From Lachnospiraceae bacterium (GTDB taxonomy: Bacteria > Bacillota > Clostridia > Lachnospirales > Lachnospiraceae), in the NCBI GenBank assembly GCA_017623295.1, contig JAGAPK010000033.1, positions 1 to 64,000 on the forward strand: DNA of 64,000 nt. The letters run 5' to 3'. A program made the position numbers and the translations under genes. Below are positions 26,106 to 33,605 of this stretch, one piece after another (the first letter of the stretch is position 1; each line of letters opens with the position of its first letter). The notes below the pieces were generated by a model, which made no database searches, was not told the origin of the DNA, and saw only the letters and a list, made by a program, of their open reading frames with translations.

Positions 26106-26780
26106 ATGTATAGAGTTGAAGATAAATTTTTTTGCAGTGAAGAAGATTTTTGTCTTTTACAGGCGCGACTTGGTGCGGTGTTGAAATCAGATGCTAACCA
26201 TGATGGAAGTTATCAGATTACCAGTGTCTATTTTGATGATTGGACAAACTCTCACTTGTGGGATACGATTGATGGAACACGCGTAAGAGAGAAGTACCGG
26301 ATACGAATTTATAATGGTTCATTTGATACCATTCGTCTGGAAGTGAAGCAGAAGAAAGATAACAGGGTGTTGAAAAAGGCACGAAAAATATCCAGAGAAC
26401 AGATGGTGGATTTGTTGGAAGGCAGATGCATCGAAGATGAAGAAAATTCGCTGGATAGTCCGATAACACTTTTTAATCTGGCTATCAAAAATCGTATTCT
26501 GCGCCCAAAAACAATTGTAGAATACGATAGACAGGCATATATTTTTGATCCGGGAAATGTGAGAATTACATTAGACAGAAATCTTCGTTCGAGTGAACAG
26601 ATAGAAGCTTTTATGAACGGAGAAGATATACAATATGATCTTGTCAGAGATATAGACAGCATATTAGAGGTAAAGTATGATGAATTCCTGCCGGGATTTA
26701 TTGCTCAGTTATTAGAAAATGGCAATATGGTACAGACATCATACTCAAAATACAGAATTTGCAGAAAAATGGGAGAATAA
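26106..26780 (+). CDS. VTC-domain (polyphosphate polymerase-like) protein, copy 1
   Basis: Small VTC-domain protein of 224 residues in the triphosphate-tunnel fold. Basic and acidic tunnel residues are visible in YRVEDKFFC, TSVYFDDW, VREKYRIRIYNG, RLEVKQKKDN, VEYDRQAYIF, VRITLDRNLRSS and ILEVKYDEFLPG. In yeast the equivalent Vtc4 domain makes polyphosphate from ATP at the membrane. Here the polymerase domain stands alone, with no membrane segment, and is followed 3 bases later by a DUF4956 membrane protein. A second such pair lies at 45885-47310. Family sure, polyphosphate synthesis inferred from the fold. Confidence 0.85.
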   Translation: MYRVEDKFFCSEEDFCLLQARLGAVLKSDANHDGSYQITSVYFDDWTNSHLWDTIDGTRVREKYRIRIYNGSFDTIRLEVKQKKDNRVLKKARKISREQMVDLLEGRCIEDEENSLDSPITLFNLAIKNRILRPKTIVEYDRQAYIFDPGNVRITLDRNLRSSEQIEAFMNGEDIQYDLVRDIDSILEVKYDEFLPGFIAQLLENGNMVQTSYSKYRICRKMGE

Positions 26781-26783
26781 GAA

Positions 26784-27461
26784 ATGTCTATAAAAGACGT
26801 TATTAAAAGTAGTGTTTACGAAAGTTTAGGTGTTGGAACAGATATATCCGGAGATAAAATTCTGGTTATTTTTGTTGCAGCATGCCTGATTGGTTTGTAC
26901 GTGTATGCAGTTTATAAATTTACCAGCAAAGCTGCTTTTTATTCAAAAGATTTAAACATTACCATAGCAGGAATGCCAATTATTATTGCAGCGATTATGA
27001 TTGCTATGCAATCTAACCTTATTGTATCTCTGGGTATGGTAGGTGCGCTGTCTATTGTACGATTTCGAAATGCAATTAAGAATCCACTAGATTTATTATA
27101 TCTGTTCTGGACAATCAGTGCGGGCATTATCTGCGGTGTTGGATTGATTATGCTTTCAATTATCCTGTGTATTGTTATGACAATTATGATATTAATTCTG
27201 GAGCTGATTCCAAATTTCAAAGCTCCGGCATTGTTGATTATGCGTTCTGATGAAGATGTGGATTGGGCAGAAATCAAAACGGTAATGAAGAAGTATACCA
27301 AATCTTTTAAAGAGAAATCGCGTACACTGAAAAAGACAGAAACAGAGATTATTTTTGAAATCCGCACAACCAAAGAGGATGAATTATTAAAGGAACTGCA
27401 ACAGAGAAAAGAATTAAAACAGATTAATCTGTTGTCCTATGATGGAGAATGTCGGGTTTAA
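26784..27461 (+). CDS. DUF4956 membrane protein, copy 1
   Basis: Membrane protein of 225 residues with about four hydrophobic segments in the first 150 residues and a soluble ferredoxin-like C-terminal part. The family hallmark SLGMVGALSIVRFRNAIKNP is present, between the second and third segments, followed by LLYLFWTISAGI. It starts 3 bases after the VTC-domain gene, and the same order recurs at 46639. The constant pairing suggests that it anchors the VTC protein or forms the pore through which its polymer passes; this is inference from gene order and from the yeast VTC complex. GGAGAATAAGAA precedes the ATG. Confidence 0.85.
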   Translation: MSIKDVIKSSVYESLGVGTDISGDKILVIFVAACLIGLYVYAVYKFTSKAAFYSKDLNITIAGMPIIIAAIMIAMQSNLIVSLGMVGALSIVRFRNAIKNPLDLLYLFWTISAGIICGVGLIMLSIILCIVMTIMILILELIPNFKAPALLIMRSDEDVDWAEIKTVMKKYTKSFKEKSRTLKKTETEIIFEIRTTKEDELLKELQQRKELKQINLLSYDGECRV

Positions 27462-27582
27462 GACTGTATAATGAAAGAACATTCAAGTAAGAAATACATA
27501 ACAAAAAATACAGAACAAGAAGTATATAGCAAGAAATTTATAATAAAAAGTATGTAATATTAATATTCGTATGAGGGAATAA

Positions 27583-28317
27583 ATGAAAAAGACAATTATT
27601 GTAATGCCTGTGGCAAATGAAGAAGATACTATGCAAGGCGTTTTAGACGAAATTTTGGCATTGCCATTTGATAATTTGTATATTTATCCGGTAGTGGATA
27701 ATTTTTCTACAGATAATACTGAGAAAATTATTCGTGATATGGAAGCCAAAACAGATAAAGTAAAGTGCATTTTTTATCCGGAATCAAAGGGCGTTATCAC
27801 TTGTTATCTGGAGGGCTTCAGACAGGCATTAGAGGATGATGCGGAATATGTAATAGAAATGGATGGAGGCGGAAGTCATAAGCCTTCAGAGATTGCACAG
27901 TTTGTCGAAAATCTGGAAAAGGGATATGATTGTGTATGGGGCTCCAGATATGTAGCTGGTGGGGATATTTCAAATCATCCGTTGTACAGAAGAGTTTTAA
28001 GTAGTGGAGGAACGATATTAGCGAATCTTGTGCTTGGAACGAAGCTGAAAGATATGACCAGCGGGTTTGAAGGTTTTCAGAGAAAAGTATTAGAATCAAT
28101 GAAATAAGATGCATTTTTGTCAAAAGGACATATGTATCAGACAGAAATGCGATATTATTGCAGAAAATTAAAAACTGTTGAAGTTCCTATTCACTATGTT
28201 GGCGGTTCTTCCAGTTTAAAATTTAAATCGGTAAAAGAAGCATTGGAAATTTTATTTAAACTAAAAAAACATGAGCAACTGATTTGGAAGGACGGTTATC
28301 AAGGATTATATGTTTAA
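27583..28317 (+). pseudogene. GT2 (polyprenol-phosphate sugar synthase-like) with in-frame stop
   Basis: ATG 27583, preceded by GAGGG, opens a DPM1-like GT2: IIVMPVANEEDTMQGV, VVDNFSTDNTE, VIEMDGGGSHKPSEI and KDMTSGFEGFQRKVLES. A TAA at 28105-28107 interrupts it. The same frame goes on at once with DAFLSKGHMYQTEMRYYCRKL and VPIHYVGGSSSLKFKSV, exactly the expected continuation, to TAA 28315-28317. A single base change in one codon (for example TTA to TAA) explains it. Without repair or read-through the product lacks its last 70 residues. The full frame would be 244 residues. It overlaps the next gene by 8 bases. Confidence 0.8.
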
Positions 28318-29671
28318 TAAAGTCAAAGAGAATATAAAAGAAAACATTGCTTTTTGTGTATTTCTATGTGTTACGGCAATGTTGATGCTTGTAAGTATTA
28401 TCTGGGTATATCACACAAAAGTTTTAAATGCACCAAAAGTATATTCAGATGGTTTTGGCTATTTTGCTTATTTGCCGGCAACACTTATTTATCAGGATTT
28501 TAGTTTCAGTTTTGTAGAAGGATGGGAGCACCCTTTAAAATTAATTGCAGTTGAAGGTGCTATGGTTAACAAATACCCGGTTGGTGTTGCAATTATGGAA
28601 AGTCCTTTTTTTCTGGCAGCGCATATCATTTCCCTAATAAGAGATGCGTTAACAGGAAGCGTGACAGCAACCGGATATACTAATTTATATCAGTATGCAA
28701 TTTTATTTTGTGGAGTAGTATATTGGATTGTTGGAACGACATTGCTATATCGCTTATTAAATAAATATCTGCATTTTTCAAAACGTGTTTCATGTATTGT
28801 GTGTATACTTATAACCTATGGAACCAATTTGTTTCACTATGCTTCTTATGATGCATGTTTTTCACACATTTACTCGTATACCTTATTTATAACTTTTCTT
28901 TACTATTTATGTTGGTATGAGCAAAGAGAGGAGCGCAAGAATACCATCTGGCATACTTGTGTGTTTGGAATAATCGCCGGCCTTATTTTTATGTGCCGAA
29001 ATACAAATATTTTGTTTGTTCTGACCTATGTTTTCTATGGGGTCAGGAATTGGAAAAGTCTGAAAGACAGAGTAAAAACTATTTTGCATTGGAAACGGGC
29101 AGTACCAATTGTTGTAACAGGTTTTATAACAATTATGCCGCAATTGTTATACTGGCATACCGTTACAGGAAAGTGGTTTGTTTATTCTTATGGTTCAGAT
29201 GAGCCGTTTTACTGGTTGGCACCGGAAATTGTGAATTTTCTGTTTAGCGTCAGAAAAGGATTGTTTTTCTGGAGTCCGATTTTACTGATTCCAATTATTG
29301 GTATGATTTTGGCATATAAAAAGAAAGATAAATTATATACAGGGTTAGTTGTCTTTTTTGTTTTGATTGTATATGTTTCCAGTGCTTGGTGGAGTTGGTA
29401 TTACGGCGGTTCTTTGGGGCAGAGAGTAGCAGTAGACTTTATGTGTGTGTTTGCAATTTTCTTAGCATATATATTGGAGTGGTTGAAAGATAAAAGAAAA
29501 CATAGCAAACTGAGAGGGATACAATCTTATTTGTTAGAAGTAGTAGTATATTTATATTGTGGCATTTGTGTGGTGTGGAATGTTATTTGTACATTAGCAT
29601 ATTGGTATCGAATTATTCCATCTGATAAAGCAACGTGGCAGGACATTCAAGCGGTCCTTCAATGGCTTTAG
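28310..29671 (+). CDS. Polytopic GT-C-like membrane protein
   Basis: Membrane protein of 453 residues with about ten hydrophobic segments. The first loop carries YSDGFGYFAYLPATLIY, reminiscent of the acidic external loop of GT-C (GT39-type) glycosyltransferases, which use lipid-linked sugars outside the membrane. Later segments include FMCRNTNILFVLTY and SAWWSWYYGGSLGQR. It follows directly on the polyprenol-sugar-type GT2 and so may have used the lipid donor made by that enzyme. If so, the nonsense mutation upstream would silence both. Exact acceptor unknown. Confidence 0.65.
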   Translation: MFNKVKENIKENIAFCVFLCVTAMLMLVSIIWVYHTKVLNAPKVYSDGFGYFAYLPATLIYQDFSFSFVEGWEHPLKLIAVEGAMVNKYPVGVAIMESPFFLAAHIISLIRDALTGSVTATGYTNLYQYAILFCGVVYWIVGTTLLYRLLNKYLHFSKRVSCIVCILITYGTNLFHYASYDACFSHIYSYTLFITFLYYLCWYEQREERKNTIWHTCVFGIIAGLIFMCRNTNILFVLTYVFYGVRNWKSLKDRVKTILHWKRAVPIVVTGFITIMPQLLYWHTVTGKWFVYSYGSDEPFYWLAPEIVNFLFSVRKGLFFWSPILLIPIIGMILAYKKKDKLYTGLVVFFVLIVYVSSAWWSWYYGGSLGQRVAVDFMCVFAIFLAYILEWLKDKRKHSKLRGIQSYLLEVVVYLYCGICVVWNVICTLAYWYRIIPSDKATWQDIQAVLQWL

Positions 29672-29714
29672 TGTTTACAGTATAGATAATATAATATATG
29701 TTTAGAGTTGACAG

Positions 29715-29755
29715 AACCTTGTAGGGAAGAAATTATCTTCTTTGCAAGGTTTTTT
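29715..29755 (+). terminator. Rho-independent terminator
   Basis: AACCTTG at 29715-29721 pairs with CAAGGTT at 29745-29751, with a second inner stem GAAGA/TCTTC (29726-29730 and 29736-29740), and a T run follows. It closes the VTC/GT2/GT-C transcript. Confidence 0.75.
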
Positions 29756-29955
29756 CTTTGCGATAATGGACTAAATATGAAAAATGTAAAAGAGTGATTT
29801 AAAGTATAAAGATGTAGAAAAATAAAAAACGAAATAACGATAATTGAAGTGCTGACAACAAAATGTGGAATAAAAGATAATTATTATAAGATAAATATAC
29901 AAAATGTTGTATTGTGCACTTTTTTGATAGAGAAATAAACGACAAAATAATATAA

Positions 29956-29984
29956 TTGACAAGTAGTGAAAACAAAATTATGAT
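29956..29984 (+). promoter_or_regulatory. Consensus sigma-A promoter before twin-hairpin leader, copy 1
   Basis: TTGACA at 29956-29961 and TATGAT at 29979-29984 are 17 bases apart. The promoter lies in the 457-base gap between 29671 and 30128. Otherwise that gap holds a terminator, AT-rich DNA with two operator-like sites (29855-29868, 29899-29910), the twin hairpin at 30011 and a further hairpin at 30071. Confidence 0.75.
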
Positions 29985-30010
29985 AAACATATCAATGATA
30001 TTCTATTATT

Positions 30011-30048
30011 GTGTGATTCGCACATTCAGACAGTTTCTGTCAAATTTT
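30011..30048 (+). ncRNA. Twin-hairpin leader RNA element, copy 1
   Basis: Two small stems follow each other: GTGTG/CGCAC (30011-30015 with 30019-30023, one G-T) and GACAG/CTGTC (30029-30033 with 30037-30041), then AAATTTT. A near copy lies at 37386-37427, also about 27 bases after a TTGACA-17-TATNNT promoter. In the second copy the loop of the first stem is longer but the stem is kept. It may be a transcript leader, an attenuator or a very short RNA. Confidence 0.5.
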
Positions 30049-30070
30049 GGTACCAATTAATTTATGATAT

Positions 30071-30103
30071 GGCAGGTAAGCGAAATATGTCATTCGACCT
30101 GCC
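30071..30103 (+). promoter_or_regulatory. Hairpin in the leader of the coiled-coil gene
   Basis: GGCAGGT at 30071-30077 pairs with ACCTGCC at 30097-30103, with an additional CGAA/TTCG inside. It ends 24 bases before the start codon at 30128 and just before its ribosome site, so it may affect translation. No long T tract follows. Confidence 0.45.
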
Positions 30104-30127
30104 AATTTATGGAAGGAGGAGAATTAT

Positions 30128-30478
30128 ATGAATGATGTAGAATTATTGCAAGCGATATCAGAGCTGCTAGATAAAAAATTGGAGCCGGTGAATCAACGCT
30201 TGGACAAGATAGAACAGCGAATAGGTGCATTAGAGGAACGAATAGGTGCATTAGAGAAGCGAATGGATGCAGTAGAACAGCGATTGGCAGTAGTAGAACA
30301 ACGTCTGGATAATGATGAACAGAAACTGAGTACAGTGGAGCGAAAGATAAAATTGATTAAGATTTTTATCAAGAGTGAAATTTATAAGTCAGAAAAAGTT
30401 ATTCTAAGTGAAGTTGAACGAATACACTATATTTTAGATGTTCATAAAAATGATGCAACGAAACATGTTATGGTATAA
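30128..30478 (+). CDS. Small coiled-coil protein of unknown function
   Basis: Protein of 116 residues with a strong ribosome site (GGAAGGAGGAG). Residues 15 to about 85 are a long coiled coil in tandem heptad-like repeats: EQRIGALEERIGALEKRM, then VEQRLAVVEQRL. The C-terminal 30 residues are a separate short segment with SEVERIHYILDVHKND. There is no signal peptide or DNA-binding motif. Small coiled-coil proteins of this sort are common in Lachnospiraceae without assigned function. It has its own promoter, leader and terminator, so it is a single-gene unit. Function unknown. Confidence 0.75.
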   Translation: MNDVELLQAISELLDKKLEPVNQRLDKIEQRIGALEERIGALEKRMDAVEQRLAVVEQRLDNDEQKLSTVERKIKLIKIFIKSEIYKSEKVILSEVERIHYILDVHKNDATKHVMV

Positions 30479-30481
30479 TAG

Positions 30482-30520
30482 AAAAATCCTTTGGATAAAA
30501 AATCCGAAGGATTTTTATTT
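30482..30520 (+). terminator. Rho-independent terminator
   Basis: AAAAATCCTTTGGAT at 30482-30496 pairs with ATCCGAAGGATTTTT at 30502-30516 (15 pairs, one T-G), with T residues continuing. Located just after the stop of the coiled-coil gene. Confidence 0.85.
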
Positions 30521-30679
30521 TAGTAAAAATTGTTGAATTTTTGGTAAAAAAGGAGAATAAAAGTATAAGTGATATGAGGTATAATAAAAATATATTAATA
30601 AATATTTATACGACGGAAATTGAGAGGAATTAGAGAGATAAGTAAATAAAATACATAAGTTTGAGCATAAGATTTGGAA

Positions 30680-31027
30680 TTAATCTTTGTTCTGATTCAG
30701 AAAACGAATGTATTTGACGAGATTTTTGCGAGATTCATCATCCAATGCTTGCATATTATAAACAACATCATGCATGGTGATATTATCTATATAGGGAGCA
30801 TTCATGTTTAAGTTTCCAAGATAACTGCTGTCAGAACATAACAAATAATCGGTACTTACCTGATAATAACTGGCAAGTGCCGTTACGACTGAAATAGGAA
30901 TTTCACGATGGCCATTTTCATAATTGGAATATGTTTGTTGAGATACTCCAAGATATTTAGCCAATGTTTCCTGTTTGATATCATGATCTTCTCTTAAATC
31001 TCTTAAAATAGTGTTTAATCTCTTCAT
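30680..31027 (-). CDS. XRE-family HTH transcriptional regulator
   Basis: Regulator of 115 residues. The N-terminal helix-turn-helix is plain: LNTILRDLREDHDIKQETLA, then YLGVSQQTYSNYENGHREIP and STDYLL, the usual Cro/C1 pattern. The C-terminal 50 residues are a short helical tail (ALDDESRKNLVKYIRFLNQ). The ATG at 31027, preceded on this strand by AGAGG, fits the family start better than the upstream ATG at 31060. It is divergent from the LytTR regulator gene. A perfect palindrome at 31061-31075 just upstream may be its own operator. It probably controls the agr-type island. Confidence 0.88.
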   Translation of the reverse strand: MKRLNTILRDLREDHDIKQETLAKYLGVSQQTYSNYENGHREIPISVVTALASYYQVSTDYLLCSDSSYLGNLNMNAPYIDNITMHDVVYNMQALDDESRKNLVKYIRFLNQNKD

Positions 31028-31060
31028 AAATACCTCTTTCGTTGTTAAAGATATTAGCAC

Positions 31061-31075
31061 ACAACAAAATGTTGT
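31061..31075. promoter_or_regulatory. Palindromic operator candidate
   Basis: ACAACA-AAA-TGTTGT is a perfect inverted repeat upstream of the XRE gene. Partial matches occur at 29855-29868 (ACAACAAAATGTGG), 29899-29910 (ACAAAATGTTGT) and 32013-32025 on the opposite strand (ACAACATTTTTTG), all in front of promoters of this island. Confidence 0.4.
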
Positions 31076-31265
31076 CTGGGCAAATACTTTGAAATGAGAT
31101 AAAAATAGCTAATTAACAACGATGTGCTGTAAATGCAAAAAATAAGGAATTTATTGTAATGGAATATTCAAACATAGGGTTTATGAATTGAAAAGATATG
31201 GTATAGTATTAGTATAGAATAATAAACGGAATTTATTCCGAAAAATGTACAATGAGGTGAGGAAG

Positions 31266-32000
31266 ATGGCACGTAGAGGAAAACACAAATTTTCAATAGC
31301 CATTTGCGATGACGACAAGCGCTTTGTAAAACACTTAAGAGATTTGATTCAAGAAGATGAGAAAGTTTTTGGTGACTTAGGCTTTTCGTTCTATTTTACT
31401 GGTTATGATTTGTTGGAAGGCGATGTGACGAGATTTGATTTGCTGGTAATGGATATGGTTCTTCCAAACGCAGATGGAAGGAAAATTGCACAGGAATTCA
31501 AAAAAAGAAACAAAAAGGCGATGTTGGTATTCTGCACTGGGAAGAAGTCTCCGATACCGGAAGACTTTAGACTGGGAGCGTATCGATATATTCGTAAGGA
31601 ACAACCCCTTCAGTTGAAAAAGGATTTTCAAGATACAGTGGATGAACTGTATCGAAGAAATGCAAAAGAAGAGATGGTAGTTGTTTCCGGTAAGCGGAAC
31701 ATGGTGTTATATATTGAAGATATTCTTTATATTGACATTGTTAAGAATGGAAGCCGTGTTCATTATTATGATGACAGAGGCGTACTTTGCCATATGGAAA
31801 TTAGAGAGAAATTGTGTGAAGTTTATGAGAGAGTTGTTCCGTTTGGATTTGAATATGCACACAATAGCTACATTGTCAATTGTCATAAAATCAAATATTG
31901 GACAACCAGAGATATTGAATTGAGTGATGGCACATGTTTGACTATCAGTAGGTCAAAGGCGAAAAAATTCTATTCTGCATGTATCAGATATATTGCATAA
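31266..32000 (+). CDS. LytTR-family response regulator
   Basis: Two-domain regulator of 244 residues. The receiver domain has the acidic pair IAICDDD, the phosphorylation site DLLVMDMVLP and a Lys in IRKEQ. The C-terminal LytTR DNA-binding domain has MVVVSGKRNMVLYIEDILYI, then YAHNSYIVNCHKIKYW and LSDGTCLTISRSKAKKF. This architecture is that of AgrA and ComE. ATG 31266, with GAGGTGAGG upstream, is preferred over 31245. It stands in an agr-type island with two GHKL kinases, so a peptide signal is its probable input. Confidence 0.88.
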   Translation: MARRGKHKFSIAICDDDKRFVKHLRDLIQEDEKVFGDLGFSFYFTGYDLLEGDVTRFDLLVMDMVLPNADGRKIAQEFKKRNKKAMLVFCTGKKSPIPEDFRLGAYRYIRKEQPLQLKKDFQDTVDELYRRNAKEEMVVVSGKRNMVLYIEDILYIDIVKNGSRVHYYDDRGVLCHMEIREKLCEVYERVVPFGFEYAHNSYIVNCHKIKYWTTRDIELSDGTCLTISRSKAKKFYSACIRYIA

Positions 32001-32043
32001 AATGCTGAAAAGACAACATTTTTTGCTTGTGTTGCGGCTAAGA

Positions 32044-32072
32044 TTGTATCTTATGCTAAAATAAAGTAAAAT
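32044..32072 (+). promoter_or_regulatory. Probable promoter of the GT2-regulator-kinase operon
   Basis: TTGTAT at 32044-32049 and TAAAAT at 32067-32072, 17 bases apart, 42 bases before ATG 32115. An inverted-orientation operator-like ACAACATTTTTTG lies at 32013-32025, upstream of the -35 box. Confidence 0.55.
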
Positions 32073-32114
32073 GTGGATAACTATGCAGTAAGGAATAAAC
32101 GTAAGAGGATAATT

Positions 32115-32849
32115 ATGTATAAAGTATCTTTGTTGGTAACAACATACAATTCTGTTGTAAATTTGCCAATTACATTAAATAGTATACAAGAACAAACATA
32201 TGAGAACGTTGAAATCATTATCGTAGATGGTAAATCGACTGATGGAACGGTTGCGTTAATTGAGCAGTTTGCGAAAGTATCTCGATATGAGGTAAAGTGG
32301 GTATCAGAGCCGGATAAAGGTCTCTATGATGCTATGAATAAAGCATATCGTATGAGCACAGGAGATATTATTGCAGTATGCAATGATAAATTGTGTCAAA
32401 AGGATTCAATTGCTTTGCTTGTAAATGCTATTGAACAGGCTGGATCGGAATGCGTTGGAGCGCATTCCGATTTAGTATACGTTAATGGCGATAAAGTGGT
32501 TCGTAGTTGGCACATGGGACAGGGAAATATTAGGCAAGGTTGGATGCCTGGACATCCGACGTTATTTTTGAAACGCGAAATTTATGAAAAATATGGACAA
32601 TACGATATTACTTATACTTGTGCTGCAGATTATGAATTCATGGTGCGTTTTTTGAAGGATGAAAAAAATAAAATTGCATATGTGCCACAAGTGCTAGTGT
32701 CGATGTTTTATGGTGGGACAAGTAATGCGGGATTGAAGAATTATTTGGTTTCTTTTAAAGAAGGATATACAGCTTTGAAGAAAAATGGTGTAAAATATCC
32801 ATTTTGGATTACGATAAAGAGAACACTGCGTGTATTAATGCAATTTTAA
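32115..32849 (+). CDS. Family 2 glycosyltransferase inside the regulatory island
   Basis: GT2 protein of 244 residues: VSLLVTTYNSVVNLPITLNS, IIVDGKSTDGTVALIEQF, EPDKGLYDAMNKA and GHPTLFLKREIYEKYG with AADYEFMVRF. This is the WcaA-like pattern of soluble sugar transferases. At the place where relatives read NADD or NSDD, the sequence reads CNDKLCQKD, so the metal site may be altered. Start ATG 32115 follows AGAGGA; the upstream ATG at 32073 has no ribosome site. It is the first gene of a possible operon with a response regulator and kinase, an unusual association. Confidence 0.82.
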   Translation: MYKVSLLVTTYNSVVNLPITLNSIQEQTYENVEIIIVDGKSTDGTVALIEQFAKVSRYEVKWVSEPDKGLYDAMNKAYRMSTGDIIAVCNDKLCQKDSIALLVNAIEQAGSECVGAHSDLVYVNGDKVVRSWHMGQGNIRQGWMPGHPTLFLKREIYEKYGQYDITYTCAADYEFMVRFLKDEKNKIAYVPQVLVSMFYGGTSNAGLKNYLVSFKEGYTALKKNGVKYPFWITIKRTLRVLMQF

Positions 32850-32876
32850 AATAGTATACGGAGAGAGAAATTAGTC

Positions 32877-33605
32877 ATGAAAACAGTTCTGATTGTAGAA
32901 GATAATGCCAGAAGTATGGAAATGCTAACTAAAGTTGTGAAGGACATTAGGACTGATGTAGTTATTCTATCGGCTTCCAGGCGTGAAGAAGCTGAAATTC
33001 TGGCACTGAATAATAAGGTAGATTTATTTATGGTGGATATTGTTCTGGACACTTCTAATCCCGGGGATGTATCAGGAATGAAGTTTGCAGAACGCATCCG
33101 TGCTTTTCAACAGTACAAATATGCACCAATTATTTTCATTACTTCGTTAGAAGATCCTAAATTGTATGCATATAGCGACATTCATTGTTATTACTATGTA
33201 GAAAAGCCGTTCGATGCAGAAAAAATTTCAAGTGTCATTGCAGAAGCATTGGAGTTTCCCAGAAGAGAACAAGAAGAACCGTATATTTTCTTTCGAATAG
33301 ATGGCGTTTTATATAAAAAATATATTTCGGAAATAGTCTATATAGAAAATAGCAGAGCTGGACAGATTATTTATTGTACCAGTGGTAATTTAGAGCTGCC
33401 TTATAAATCTATGAAAACCATATTAAAAGAGTTGGATTCCGAACGATTTATCCAATGCAGTAGATTTACCATTATAAATCAGGATTATATTGAAAAGATT
33501 GATATAGTCAATCGCTACATACAGTTGAAAGATGTGGAAAAGGAAATTGAACTTGGGAATTCTTTTAAGAAAAATTTTTTAAAGGATGTAGTGGATGATA
33601 AGTAG
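32877..33605 (+). CDS. Response regulator with LytTR output domain
   Basis: AgrA-like regulator of 242 residues. The receiver has VLIVEDNARSMEML, the phosphorylation site DLFMVDIVLD, ITSLEDPK and YVEKPFDAEKI. The LytTR DNA-binding half has YIFFRIDGVLYKKYISEIVY, PYKSMKTILKEL and FIQCSRFTIINQDYIEKI. It overlaps the downstream kinase gene by 11 bases, so the two form a cognate pair. GGAGAGAG lies before ATG 32877. LytTR proteins usually bind two direct repeats upstream of target promoters; none was identified with confidence. Confidence 0.88.
   Translation: MKTVLIVEDNARSMEMLTKVVKDIRTDVVILSASRREEAEILALNNKVDLFMVDIVLDTSNPGDVSGMKFAERIRAFQQYKYAPIIFITSLEDPKLYAYSDIHCYYYVEKPFDAEKISSVIAEALEFPRREQEEPYIFFRIDGVLYKKYISEIVYIENSRAGQIIYCTSGNLELPYKSMKTILKELDSERFIQCSRFTIINQDYIEKIDIVNRYIQLKDVEKEIELGNSFKKNFLKDVVDDK

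Noticed and set aside
29760-29955. AT-rich stretch with many short frames
   Set aside because: No frame has a ribosome site or recognisable content; treated as upstream regulatory DNA of the coiled-coil gene.
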